Assembly: GCF_014650815.1 (NCBI RefSeq)
Contig: NZ_BMVR01000001.1
Location: forward strand, 682,001 to 746,000
Direction of reading: 5' to 3'
From: Streptomyces flavofungini
Lineage (GTDB): Bacteria > Actinomycetota > Actinomycetes > Streptomycetales > Streptomycetaceae
DNA length: 64,000 bases
Under the pieces are notes generated by a model. The model ran no database searches. It saw only the letters and a program-made list of their open reading frames with translations, and was not told the DNA's origin. The position numbers and the translations under genes are program-made. This document shows positions 7,599-16,239 of this stretch, piece by piece. The stretch's first letter is position 1, and the number at the start of each line of letters is the position of its first letter.

Positions 7599-8873
7599 TC
7601 AGGTGCTGTCGCCGCCCCGCCCCGTGCAGAACGCCACCGTCAGGTCCTTCACCAGCGCCCTGCGCTCGTAGTCGTCGAGCTCGACCAGGCCCCGCGTGGT
7701 CAGCCGGGTCACCGTGTCCTCCACGGAGTCCACCACCGACGTGAGCAGGCTGTCGCGGTGCCGGGCGTCGAGGGCGGCGATGCGGTGGCGGTGCATGGCT
7801 GCGGCGACCTCGGGCGCGTACTCGATGCGCGTCGGCTGCACCGAGAAGATCTCCACGCCCACCGGCTCCGTCTGCGCGGCGAGCGCCCGCGTCAGCGCCT
7901 CGCCGACGGCCTCCGCGTCCCGCAGCGTCGGCGCGTCGTCGTGGAAGGCGTCGGCGGGCAGCTTCGAGAGCACCCGCGCGGTGGTCGCCTCCACGCACTC
8001 CCGCAGGTACTCCTGGTGGTCGGCGACGGCGAGCGTCGCCCGCGCGGTGTCCTTGACCCGCCACACCACGAGCACCACCACCCGCAGCGCGACCCCGGAC
8101 CGGTCCACGGCCGCCATCGGTTCGCTCCGCCAGTGCCGCAGGCGTACGTCGACACGGCGCCGCAGCAGCAGCGGGTTCACCCACAGCAGCCCGGTGCGCC
8201 GCACGCTCCCCCGGTACCGGCCGAACAGCGAAAGCACCCACGCCCCGCCGACCCGCCCCCGCGCCAGGCCGCCGAACCCGAAGAGCGACAGCGCCCCCGA
8301 TCCGGCGAGCGCGGCCCACTGCCCCACCGAGACCCCGGCCGACCCACCGCCCCGCAGGTCCCCGTCCGGCGCCACCAGATCCACCAGCGGCTCCGGCAGC
8401 ACCCCCGCCCACCACAGCGCGAGCGCGCACCCGGCCGCGCCGACCCCGCCGCCGAACACCCCGACCGCCCCGGGCAGCACCCGGGCACGACGCTCGACGA
8501 GCCCGGTCTCCACGTGGGCCACGCAGGGCGCGGGCCGCACCGCCGCCACCGGCGGCCGGCCCGCCTGCGCCTGCTGTCCGGCTCGCCCCGCCTGTCCCGC
8601 GCCGGCCGCGCGCCCCGACCCGCCGGCCCGGCCGGGCCCACCCGCACCCCGGCCCCGTACGCCACCCGCGAGCACCGGCTCCCGCCGCACCACCGCGGCC
8701 CCGAGCGGTACGCCCGTCGTGCCGGACGCCGCCGCCATGTCCTGGGGGTCGTCACGGAAGAGCAGGTGGACGGGGATCTCCATGGTGGCCTCGCTGTGGA
8801 TCAGGCGGGGCGAGCGGGCGGCCGGTCCCGGGCCCTCGCCGGACTCCGGCGGCCGCTGTGTCGTCGTACTCAT
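7599..8873 (-). CDS. SPFH/band 7 domain membrane protein
   Basis: Protein of 424 residues of the stomatin/flotillin type that scaffolds membrane microdomains. A Gly/Ala-rich N-terminal region (about 60-105) precedes two hydrophobic segments (about 130-157 and 180-200) and an SPFH domain (about 205-370: RTGLLWVNPLLLRRRVDVRL, EYLRECVEATTARVLSK). The helical C-terminus (AAAMHRHRIAALDARHR) is typical. The start was set at the second ATG (MSTTTQ) because GGAGG sits 5 nt before it; the ATG 15 nt upstream has no site. Between glycan genes, it may organise envelope machinery (inference). Confidence 0.85.
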   Translation of the reverse strand: MSTTTQRPPESGEGPGPAARSPRLIHSEATMEIPVHLLFRDDPQDMAAASGTTGVPLGAAVVRREPVLAGGVRGRGAGGPGRAGGSGRAAGAGQAGRAGQQAQAGRPPVAAVRPAPCVAHVETGLVERRARVLPGAVGVFGGGVGAAGCALALWWAGVLPEPLVDLVAPDGDLRGGGSAGVSVGQWAALAGSGALSLFGFGGLARGRVGGAWVLSLFGRYRGSVRRTGLLWVNPLLLRRRVDVRLRHWRSEPMAAVDRSGVALRVVVLVVWRVKDTARATLAVADHQEYLRECVEATTARVLSKLPADAFHDDAPTLRDAEAVGEALTRALAAQTEPVGVEIFSVQPTRIEYAPEVAAAMHRHRIAALDARHRDSLLTSVVDSVEDTVTRLTTRGLVELDDYERRALVKDLTVAFCTGRGGDST

Positions 8874-8913
8874 CCGTGCCTCCGTCATGAGTTCCGTACC
8901 GCACGAGGGCTCC

Positions 8914-10260
8914 TCATGCGAAGAGCCGCCGCCACGTCTCCGGCCCCGGCATCCCGTCGGCCGCCCCGCCCCGCCACCCCTGCGCCCGCTGGAACGCCTC
9001 GACCGCGCGCCGGTCCGCCTCGCCCCAGCGCGGCCCGGGACCCTGCGCGTAGTACTTGCCGAACCCCGCGCGCACGAGCTGCCGCCCGAGCCGGGTCACG
9101 TAGGCGTTGGACTGCCCCGGCCGGAAGTACGCCTTGCCCGGGAAGGCCGGAGCGGCCGGGGCTCCGGGGGCACCCGGGGTGCCCTTGGGGGCGGGAATGT
9201 CCTTGCCCTTGCCGCCCACCAGGTACGCCCACGTCGTGGGGCCCGGCAGGCCGTCCGCGTCGGCGCCGGACCAGCCCTGCGCCCGCTGGAAGGCCCGCGT
9301 CGCGGCCCGGTCGGCCTCGCTCCAGCGCGACCCGGGGCCGGTGCGGTAGAAGCGGGCGCCGCCGCGCGCCACCAGCATCTCGCCGAGCCGGGTGACGTGG
9401 TCGTTGTCGGCGCCGGGACCGAAGTACCCGGCCCCGGGGAACCGCGCCGACCCCGGCCCCGAGCCCGCCTGGCCGGTCGGCCGCAGCCCGTTGTAGCGGT
9501 ACGCCAGATAGCGGTCGCCGTGGTTCCAGTACGCGTACGGCGTGGCCTGCCTGCGGGCGTGCGGGCGGGCCTGTTCGTAGGCGAGGTAATAGCCGCGGGT
9601 GTAGTCGGTCCAGCCGCCGAAAATGGTCACGTGCGAACCTCTCTCCGGGTTCGCCGGATTGTGGAAGAGGAGAATGTCGCCGGGCTTCAGTTCTTCCTTG
9701 GAGATATGCGTCGCATACCGGTCGAGGCTCCCCGTCCATTCGTTTCCGCCGAGATTCCAGGCCATCGACACAAAGCCCGAGCAGTCCTGCCGGTAACCGT
9801 CGGCCGTGAACTTCTGCATGCTGTACGGCACCTTCGCCGCGACCCACCGCTTGGCCCGGGTGATGATCTCGGCGCGGCTGGTCGTGCGGGCCGCGGCGCT
9901 CTTGCCGGGCGCTCCGTGCAGGGCGCTCCGTCCGCCCTGCGGGGTGTCGGGGCCGTCCGCTCCCGGCAGGCCCGCGGGGCCCCCGGCCGGGGTGGTGCGT
10001 GATGGCTCGCCCGGCTGCGCGGGACGCTCGTCCACCTCTCCCACCTGCTGGGACGCCGCCGCGGGCAGGGTGTGGGCGGAGCCGAGGACGGAACCTGCGG
10101 CGGCCGCGAGGACGAGGGCGCGGCGGGCGCCGCGGGCGGCCGGGTGGCCGCCGAGGCGGGGCGGCAGGGCGTGTGTCTTGGAGCGCCGCCGATGCACGCA
10201 CCCCGGGCAGTCGCAGTCGTTCGCGGGCTCGAATTCCTCGAATACAGGAGCAGCCTCCAT
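8914..10260 (-). CDS. secreted NlpC/P60-like amidase with two peptidoglycan-binding domains
   Basis: Protein of 448 residues. The N-terminus has the Cys-rich segment DCDCPGCVHRRR, then a hydrophobic export segment (about 47-69) and a Pro/Gly linker. The catalytic-like domain (about 127-260) has DCSGF with Cys160, and GSHVTIF with His210, the expected Cys-His pair of NlpC/P60 peptidases. Two PG_binding_1-like repeats (about 274-348 and 375-448) each end in an AFQRAQGW...DG.PGP.TW pattern and share an HVTRLG/YVTRLG-type start. The start is the ATG at 10260, preceded by GAGGGG at good spacing, rather than the longer upstream frame. Role: cleavage or anchoring at the cell wall. Confidence 0.85.
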   Translation of the reverse strand: MEAAPVFEEFEPANDCDCPGCVHRRRSKTHALPPRLGGHPAARGARRALVLAAAAGSVLGSAHTLPAAASQQVGEVDERPAQPGEPSRTTPAGGPAGLPGADGPDTPQGGRSALHGAPGKSAAARTTSRAEIITRAKRWVAAKVPYSMQKFTADGYRQDCSGFVSMAWNLGGNEWTGSLDRYATHISKEELKPGDILLFHNPANPERGSHVTIFGGWTDYTRGYYLAYEQARPHARRQATPYAYWNHGDRYLAYRYNGLRPTGQAGSGPGSARFPGAGYFGPGADNDHVTRLGEMLVARGGARFYRTGPGSRWSEADRAATRAFQRAQGWSGADADGLPGPTTWAYLVGGKGKDIPAPKGTPGAPGAPAAPAFPGKAYFRPGQSNAYVTRLGRQLVRAGFGKYYAQGPGPRWGEADRRAVEAFQRAQGWRGGAADGMPGPETWRRLFA

Positions 10261-10515
10261 GCGATTCCCCTCACACTCCGGCGCATTCCCGATGACGTCG
10301 GGGAACGGGCCCGGGAAAGTCTCTCCGCGCGTCTGCACATCCGTCAGCTTCTCAACTGTCGGGAGATGGCGCATGTTGACGGTCCGAATGATGCAGCGGC
10401 CGTCCCCGCCACCCGCCCCGGACGCTCCGGCCCCCGCCCCGACGCCTTCCGCGCGCCGCACCCGGGGTGGTCAGGAGCACCCCCGGGAGTCCGGTAGAGT
10501 TATCCGCGTCAGCAG

Positions 10516-10589
10516 GCGCCGCTAGCTCAGTTGGTTAGAGCAGCTGACTCTTAATCAGCGGGTCCGGGGTTCGAGTCCCTGGCGGCGCA
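10516..10589 (+). tRNA. tRNA-Lys, anticodon CTT
   Basis: Complete cloverleaf: acceptor GCGCCGC (10516-10522) pairs with GCGGCGC (10582-10588), discriminator A at 10589. D-arm GCTC...GAGC, anticodon stem GCTGA/TCAGC with loop CTCTTAA (anticodon 10550-10552), T-arm CGGGG-TTCGAGT-CCCTG. The CCA end is not encoded. It decodes AAG. Confidence 0.97.
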
Positions 10590-10595
10590 CGACAC

Positions 10596-10642
10596 CGACA
10601 GCGAGGCGTGTCCACGGAAAACGTGGACCGGCCTCGCTGTCG
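10596..10642 (+). terminator. strong hairpin terminator after tRNA-Lys
   Basis: A 12-bp outer stem (CGACAGCGAGGC at 10596-10607 with GCCTCGCTGTCG at 10631-10642) encloses a second stem GTCCACG/CGTGGAC, followed by TGGTTTTT. It is an intrinsic terminator with a real T-tract, beginning 6 nt after the tRNA. A second small hairpin (GCGCGGC-TTC-GCCGCGC) follows at 10651. Confidence 0.85.
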
Positions 10643-10694
10643 TGGTTTTTGCGCGGCTTCGCCGCGCGTTGTGGGGGCTTCGCCACCCACACCC

Positions 10695-11002
10695 CCCTCC
10701 CGGTCGGCCGGGGTCGACGTGAATCTTTCCGCCGGGCGGGGGCGACGGGGGCCTTTCCGTCAGCCGGGGCGACACAGACCCGTTCCGTCGACCGGGGGCG
10801 ACGTAGGCCTTTCCGTCGACCGGGGTCGACGCGGGTCTTCTCGTCGGGCGGGGGCGACGCGGGCCTTTCCGTCAGCCGGGGCGACACAGACCCGTTCCGT
10901 CGGCCGGGGGTGACGTAGGCCTTTCCGTCGACCGGGGTCGACGCGGGTCTTCTCGTCGGGCGGGGGCGACGCGGGCTTTTCTGTCGGCCGGGGCGACACG
11001 GA
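10695..11002. repeat. 28-bp tandem repeat array with 112-bp higher-order period
   Basis: Eleven consecutive 28-bp units (starts at 10695, 10723, 10751 and every 28 bp to 10975) plus a decayed partial copy. A typical unit begins GCCTTTCCGTC and ends GGTCGACGCGG. Every fourth unit is nearly identical, so the array is a 112-bp block of four subtypes repeated about 2.5 times. Units 5 and 9 contain the palindrome GTCGACCGGGGTCGAC. The unit length is not a multiple of three, so the array is unlikely to be coding. It fills most of the 520-bp gap between tRNA-Lys and the FadR-type regulator; nothing else was seen in the gap except hairpins. Confidence 0.92.
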
Positions 11003-11109
11003 CCTTCCCCCCTGGCGGGAGCCTTCGTGCTGCTCACGCCACCGCTCGGTGCCGCTGGCGCCCCCGCACACCCCTGGGTCCGGGCGGGCCGGGCCGCTAC
11101 GGTTGCGCC

Positions 11110-11823
11110 ATGCCACGCGACCTCCAGGAGCGGATCAAAAAGCTCATCATCGACCAGCGGCTGCCCTCGGGAGCCGTGCTGCCCACCGAGCCGGAACTGA
11201 TGGAGCGGCTCGGCGCCAGCAGGAACTCGGTGCGGGAGGCGCTGAAGGCGCTGCAGGCGATGGGCATCGTCGAGATCCGGCACGGCTTCGGCACCTACGT
11301 CGGACCGATGTCGGTGGCCCCGATGATCGAGGGCCTGACCTTCCGCACCGTCGCGGGCCACTACCGGGGCGAGGACAGCCTGCTCCAGCTCCTGGAACTG
11401 CGCGAAGCCGTGGAGGCCGGACTCATCGCCCGCCTCGCCGGCTCCCTGCCCCCGGCCGACCTCGCGGAACTGGACGCCCTCGTCGACCGCATGGACGCCG
11501 AGGCCGCGGGCCCGGACGGCGCCGTGCGCGCCGAGACCGACCGCGCCTTCCACGCCACCCTCTACAGATGCCTGGGAAACCCCCTGCTCGGCGAGGTCCT
11601 GGAGGCGTTCTGGGACGCTTTCCACCGAGTTCGCACCGACCTCGTGGACATCCCGCAGGACCCCAAGGTCACCTGCCGCCAGCACCGCGAGATCCTCGAC
11701 GCGGTGCGCTCCTCGGACGTGCTCCGCGCCGAGCGGGCGATACGGGAACACTTCGGTAACATTCGCACCCGCCTGAGCGCACCCGCCTCAACTGCCCTCC
11801 CGCACCCCAGTTATGACCGGTAA
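11110..11823 (+). CDS. FadR-type GntR-family transcriptional regulator (FCD domain)
   Basis: DNA-binding regulator of 237 residues. The winged helix-turn-helix (about 3-66) has LPTEPELMERLGASRNSVREALKAL-type GntR features and the wing IRHGFGTYV. The C-terminal FCD ligand domain (about 85-215) has the helical signature ELREAVEAGL and candidate metal-binding residues in ETDRAFHATLYR and QHREILDAV. It lies directly upstream of cslA on the same strand, 323 bp away, so control of the csl operon is possible but not shown. Confidence 0.88.
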   Translation: MPRDLQERIKKLIIDQRLPSGAVLPTEPELMERLGASRNSVREALKALQAMGIVEIRHGFGTYVGPMSVAPMIEGLTFRTVAGHYRGEDSLLQLLELREAVEAGLIARLAGSLPPADLAELDALVDRMDAEAAGPDGAVRAETDRAFHATLYRCLGNPLLGEVLEAFWDAFHRVRTDLVDIPQDPKVTCRQHREILDAVRSSDVLRAERAIREHFGNIRTRLSAPASTALPHPSYDR

Positions 11824-12146
11824 ACTGCTTGTTTCGCTCTTGCGATCATGCTTAACCGCATAGAACCCTGACGGGAGGCTCGGGCACCGGCCCGGCTCTC
11901 AGCAGGCGCGCGGCACGGGGCAGTTGGGGGGCCCGGACGCCGGCGCACGAGAGCCCGCGTGAACGCCTGGACGGGGGTCCCCGCGTTCATGAACGGATGC
12001 CGAGGGGGGCATCATGCAACCGGAAGGTCTCCTTTCGCTGTCCTAGGGAAAGGTGGCCTGCCACTGATGCGTCCGCGAAGGTCGAGGGGGACCGGGCGGG
12101 CGGAGACCGACGAACACGCGGGCGATCGCGTGCGGGGGGATGACTC
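11824..12146 (+). other. 323-bp leader/intergenic region before cslA
   Basis: No gene is credible here. Features seen: an AT-richer patch just after 11820, an inverted repeat TGAACGC...GCGTTCA (about 11959-11996) enclosing GGACGGGGGTCC, and a purine-rich GGGGGG directly before the cslA ATG that serves as its ribosome site. The promoter of the cslA-glxA operon probably lies in this stretch. No riboswitch consensus was recognised. Confidence 0.5.
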
Positions 12147-14216
12147 ATGACGTCGCAGCCGACGGGCCAGGGCCACAACGACCCGTCCCAGACGACCCAG
12201 CTCAGGGTCCTCTCGAACCGGACCGGCGGCTTCAGACGCATCAAGAAGTCACTGCCACGGTACGACTACGAGCATTACAGCCGACTCGCGGGTCCCCTCA
12301 CCCAGCCGGACCCTTCGAAGCCGTACAAGGTCCAGTACCGCTCGCTGCTGTCCCAGGAACCGCACCGCCTGCGCGCCGCGCTCATGCTCGGCGCGGCCCC
12401 GCTGCTCTCCCTCGTCCTGCTCGCCTGGCTGCTCCAGCCCGAGCACTGGACGGAGCGCGACTACGTGGCGAACGACTGGCTGCCCGCACTCGACATCGTC
12501 ATGCTCGTCTCGATCGGCCTGATCGAGTTCTTCCGCTGCATGAACGTCCTTTCGAACGCGCACGCCACCCTCGTCGCCCGCGACCCGGTCCCGGTGGTGC
12601 CCGAGAACGGCACCCGCGTCGCCTTCCTCACCTCGTTCGTGCCCGGCAAGGAGCCGCTCGAGATGGTGACGAAGACACTGGAGGCGGCGGTGAAATTGCG
12701 CCACCGCGGCCTGCTGCACGTCTGGCTGCTCGACGAGGGCGACGACCCCGCGGTGAAGGAGGTCTGCGCGCGCCTCGGCGTGCACCACTTCTCCCGCAAG
12801 GGCGTCGCCAAGTGGAACCAGGCCAAGGGCCCGCACCGCGCCAAGACCAAGCACGGCAACTACAACGCCTGGCTGGACGCGCACGGCGACGGCTACGACT
12901 ACTTCGCCTCCGTGGACACCGACCACGTCCCGATGCCCAACTACCTGGAGCGGATGCTCGGCTTCTTCCGCGACCCGGACGTCGGCTTCGTCATCGGCCC
13001 GCAGGTGTACGGCAACTACGACACGTTCGTCACCAAGGCCGCCGAGTCCCAGCAGTTCCTCTTCCACGCCCTGATCCAGCGCGCGGGCAACGCCTACGGC
13101 TCCCCGATGTTCGTGGGCACGTCCAACGCCGTACGCATCAGCGCGCTGAAGCAGATCGGCGGTCTGTACGACTCGATCACCGAGGACATGGCGACGGGCT
13201 TCGAGATCCACCGCCACAAGAACCCCGCCACGGGCAAGAAGTGGAAGTCGGTCTACACCCCGGACGTGCTGGCCGTCGGCGAGGGCCCGAACGCCTGGAC
13301 GGACTTCTTCACCCAGCAGCTCCGCTGGTCGCGCGGCACCTACGAGACCATCCTCAAGCAGTTCTGGAAGGCGCCCTTCTCGCTGCCCCCGGGCCGTCTC
13401 TTCAACTACACGATGATGGTCATCTTCTACCCGATGTCCGCGATGAACTGGATCCTCGCGGCCCTGAGCTGCGCGCTGTTCCTGGGCCTCGGCGCGTCCG
13501 GCGTGAACATCGACCCGACCATCTGGCTGATGCTGTACGGCAACGCCTCGGCGCTGCAGATCGGCCTGTACATCTGGAACCGCCGCCACAACGTCTCGCC
13601 GCACGAGCCCGAGGGCTCCGGCGGCATCGCGGGCATGGTGATGTCGGCGCTGTCCGCGCCGATCTACGCCCGCTCCCTGATGGACGCCGTGCTGCGCCGC
13701 AAGTCCTCGTTCGTCGTCACGCCCAAGGGCGACTCGGCGAGCCCGGACACGCTGTTCGGCACGTTCCGCATCCACTTGTTCTTCATCCTGGTCTTCGCCG
13801 GGTCGATCGCGGCGGCGTACGTGTACGACCACGCGCATCCGGCGATGATCGTCTGGGCCACGTTCGCGCTGCTCGTCACGGCCGCGCCGATCTTCGCGTG
13901 GCGGCACGGCATGCGCCAGGACAAGAAGAAGGCCGCCGCCACCGCGAGCCAGGCCGACCAGCACGTCCCGCAGCCCCGGCACGCCGCCCCGACCGTGTAC
14001 GCGCCGCAGCCCATACCGCAGCAGGCCGCCCAGCACGGACAACACGGGCAGCACGGACAGCACGCCCAGCCCCAGCAGTCGTATCCGCAACAGCAGTACC
14101 CGCCGCACTCCGCGCCACCGCACGCGCGGCCGGCACCGCACGCGCCGCAGCAGAAGCCCAGTTGGGCCTCGAATGACGAGACCATGCAGACCGCCCTCGG
14201 GAGCCACGAACAATGA
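12147..14216 (+). CDS. cslA: cellulose synthase-like family 2 glycosyltransferase
   Basis: Membrane processive glycosyltransferase of 689 residues that makes the beta-glycan at hyphal tips. Two N-terminal hydrophobic segments (about 78-96 and 114-130) precede the GT2 catalytic domain with DEGDD (196-200), DTDH (257-260), the catalytic-base motif TED (345-347) and QQLRW (390-394), the processive Q-x-x-R-W signature. Several membrane helices follow. A low-complexity His/Gln/Pro-rich cytoplasmic tail occupies about 595-689. The stop overlaps the glxA start (ATGA), so the two are translationally coupled. In S. coelicolor the orthologue (SCO2836) is needed for tip glycan, aerial growth and adhesion. 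Confidence 0.95.
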   Translation: MTSQPTGQGHNDPSQTTQLRVLSNRTGGFRRIKKSLPRYDYEHYSRLAGPLTQPDPSKPYKVQYRSLLSQEPHRLRAALMLGAAPLLSLVLLAWLLQPEHWTERDYVANDWLPALDIVMLVSIGLIEFFRCMNVLSNAHATLVARDPVPVVPENGTRVAFLTSFVPGKEPLEMVTKTLEAAVKLRHRGLLHVWLLDEGDDPAVKEVCARLGVHHFSRKGVAKWNQAKGPHRAKTKHGNYNAWLDAHGDGYDYFASVDTDHVPMPNYLERMLGFFRDPDVGFVIGPQVYGNYDTFVTKAAESQQFLFHALIQRAGNAYGSPMFVGTSNAVRISALKQIGGLYDSITEDMATGFEIHRHKNPATGKKWKSVYTPDVLAVGEGPNAWTDFFTQQLRWSRGTYETILKQFWKAPFSLPPGRLFNYTMMVIFYPMSAMNWILAALSCALFLGLGASGVNIDPTIWLMLYGNASALQIGLYIWNRRHNVSPHEPEGSGGIAGMVMSALSAPIYARSLMDAVLRRKSSFVVTPKGDSASPDTLFGTFRIHLFFILVFAGSIAAAYVYDHAHPAMIVWATFALLVTAAPIFAWRHGMRQDKKKAAATASQADQHVPQPRHAAPTVYAPQPIPQQAAQHGQHGQHGQHAQPQQSYPQQQYPPHSAPPHARPAPHAPQQKPSWASNDETMQTALGSHEQ

Positions 14217-16150
14217 AAGACCCGTCCAGCCGCCGCCGCGTCCGCCGGATCGCTATAGGTACGGCGGTGGTACTGGCCCTGGCCGGAATGAACGGCCCCT
14301 GGCTGTGGCGCGTGGGCTCCGAGAAGTACCACAACTACAAGATCAATCAGCCGGAGTACAAGGCCGACAACGGCAAGTGGGAGGTCATCGACTTCCCGGA
14401 GGAGTACCGGCAGAACACGATCCACGCGTCGCTGCTGCACACCGGGAAGATCCTGATGGTGGCCGGGTCGGGCAACAACCAGAAGAACTTCGACGACAAG
14501 AAGTTCGACACCCGGCTGTGGGACCCGGTCAAGAACACCGTCAAGAAGATCCCGACACCCGTCGACCTGTTCTGCACCGGCCACACCCAGCTCGCCGACG
14601 GCAAGCTCCTCATCGCGGGCGGCACCAAGCGCTACGAGAAGCTGAAGGGTGACGTCACCAAGGCCGGCGGCCTGATGATCGTGCACAACGAGAACCCGGA
14701 CAAGCCGATCACGCTGCCCGCGGGCACCAGGTTCACCGGCAAGAAGAACGGCAAGACGTTCGTGTCGAAGGACGCGGTCGTGGTCGAGCGCGCGAAGAAG
14801 GTCTTCGACAAGGAGACCGGCGCGTTCCTGCGCAACGACCCGGGCCTCGGCCGCATCTACGTCGAGGCGCAGCAGAGCGGCTCGAAGTACGAGACCGGCA
14901 CGCAGGACAACTATCGCGTGCAGGGCCTCAGCGGCGGCGACACCCGCAACACGTACGGCATCGCACAGAAGCTCGCCCTGGACAAGAAGGACTTCCAGGG
15001 CATCAAGGACACCTTCGAGTTCGACCCGATCGCCGAGAAGTACATCAAGGTCGATCCGATGAACGAGGCCCGCTGGTATCCCACGCTGACCACGCTCACC
15101 GACGGCAAGGTGCTCAGCCTCTCCGGCCTGGACGAGATCGGCCAGCTCGTGCCGGGCAAGAACGAGGTGTACGACCCGAAGACCAAGAAGTGGACGTACA
15201 CCAAGGGCATCCGGCAGTTCCCGACCTACCCGGCGATCTTCCAGATGGCCGACGGCAGGCTCTTCTACTCCGGCTCCAACGCCGGGTACGGCCCCGACGA
15301 CGTCGGCCGCAAGCCGGGCATCTGGGACCTGGAGACCAACAAGTTCCAGAAGATCCCGGGCATGAGCGACCCGAACCTCCTGGAGACCTCCAACACCGTG
15401 GAGCTGCCGCCCGCGCAGGACCAGCGGTACATGGTGGTCGGCGGCGGTGGCGTCGGCGAGTCCAAGGACTCCTCGTCGAAGACCCGCATCGTGGACCTCA
15501 GGGAAACCGCCCCGAGGTTCCGGGACGGCCCGGAGCTGGACAAGGGCACCCGCTACCCGCAGGCGTCCGTCCTCCCCGACGACTCGGTCCTCATCTCCGG
15601 CGGCTCCGAGGACTACCGCGGCCGCGGCGCCTCCAACATCAAGGAAGCCCGCCTGTACGACCCCACGTCCAACACCCTCGACAAGGTCGCCGACCCGCTC
15701 GTGGGCCGCAACTACCACTCGGGCTCGATCCTGCTGCCCGACGGCCGCGTGATGTTCTTCGGCTCGGACTCCCTGTACTCCGACAAGGGCAACACGAAGC
15801 CGGGCGTCTTCGAGCAGCGCGTGGAGATCTACACCCCGCCGTACCTGTACCACGGCTCCCAGCCCACCCTGGGCGCGGGCCCCAAGAAGATCGCCCGCGG
15901 CGGCTCCGGAACGTTCCCGACGAGCCACGCCGCCTCGATCAAGAAGGCCCGCCTGATCCGGCCGTCCGCCACGACCCACGTGACGGACATCGACCAGACG
16001 TCCATCGCCCTCGACATGAAGAAGACGGCGAAGGGTCTGACGGTCACCATCCCGAAGAACCGCAGCCTGGTCGAATCGGGTTGGTACATGCTCTTCGTCA
16101 CGGACGACGAGGGCACCCCGAGCAAGGCCCAGTGGGTCCACGTGCCCTAG
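14213..16150 (+). CDS. glxA: radical copper oxidase, galactose oxidase-like
   Basis: Membrane-anchored copper radical oxidase of 645 residues partnering CslA in tip-glycan formation. A basic N-terminus and one hydrophobic anchor (about 13-30) place the enzyme outside the membrane. Active-site residues match the family: Cys121 (FCTGH) and Tyr289 (RWYPTL) for the Tyr-Cys cofactor, Trp288 for stacking, Tyr501-His502 (RNYHSG) and His589 (TTHVTD) as copper ligands. Assignment was made by aligning motifs by eye to galactose oxidase. Kelch-like repeats (GKILMVAG, GKLLIAGG, GKVLSLSG, SVLISGG) form the propeller, and a Glx-type insertion lies between Cys121 and Tyr289. The start overlaps cslA by 4 bp. 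Confidence 0.95.
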   Translation: MKDPSSRRRVRRIAIGTAVVLALAGMNGPWLWRVGSEKYHNYKINQPEYKADNGKWEVIDFPEEYRQNTIHASLLHTGKILMVAGSGNNQKNFDDKKFDTRLWDPVKNTVKKIPTPVDLFCTGHTQLADGKLLIAGGTKRYEKLKGDVTKAGGLMIVHNENPDKPITLPAGTRFTGKKNGKTFVSKDAVVVERAKKVFDKETGAFLRNDPGLGRIYVEAQQSGSKYETGTQDNYRVQGLSGGDTRNTYGIAQKLALDKKDFQGIKDTFEFDPIAEKYIKVDPMNEARWYPTLTTLTDGKVLSLSGLDEIGQLVPGKNEVYDPKTKKWTYTKGIRQFPTYPAIFQMADGRLFYSGSNAGYGPDDVGRKPGIWDLETNKFQKIPGMSDPNLLETSNTVELPPAQDQRYMVVGGGGVGESKDSSSKTRIVDLRETAPRFRDGPELDKGTRYPQASVLPDDSVLISGGSEDYRGRGASNIKEARLYDPTSNTLDKVADPLVGRNYHSGSILLPDGRVMFFGSDSLYSDKGNTKPGVFEQRVEIYTPPYLYHGSQPTLGAGPKKIARGGSGTFPTSHAASIKKARLIRPSATTHVTDIDQTSIALDMKKTAKGLTVTIPKNRSLVESGWYMLFVTDDEGTPSKAQWVHVP

Positions 16151-16174
16151 CCCCGTCCGGGGCCGGGTGACGTA

Positions 16175-16235
16175 CCCCGTAAGGGGAGCGGGGGGTCGCA
16201 CACTCGGTGTGCGACCCCCCGCTCCCCTTACGGGG
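16175..16235. terminator. perfect 29-bp inverted repeat, bidirectional terminator
   Basis: Left arm 16175-16203 and right arm 16207-16235 are perfect reverse complements over 29 bp with a 3-nt TCG loop. It sits between the convergent glxA and cslZ genes, 4 bp after the cslZ stop, and can terminate both. Confidence 0.85.
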
Positions 16236-16239
16236 CGCC

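Noticed and set aside
10695..11002. CRISPR array
   Set aside because: Units are contiguous with no unique spacers, and no cas genes are in the window.
11824..12146. Possible riboswitch in the cslA leader
   Set aside because: Only simple inverted repeats were seen; no known aptamer consensus (including c-di-AMP) could be matched.
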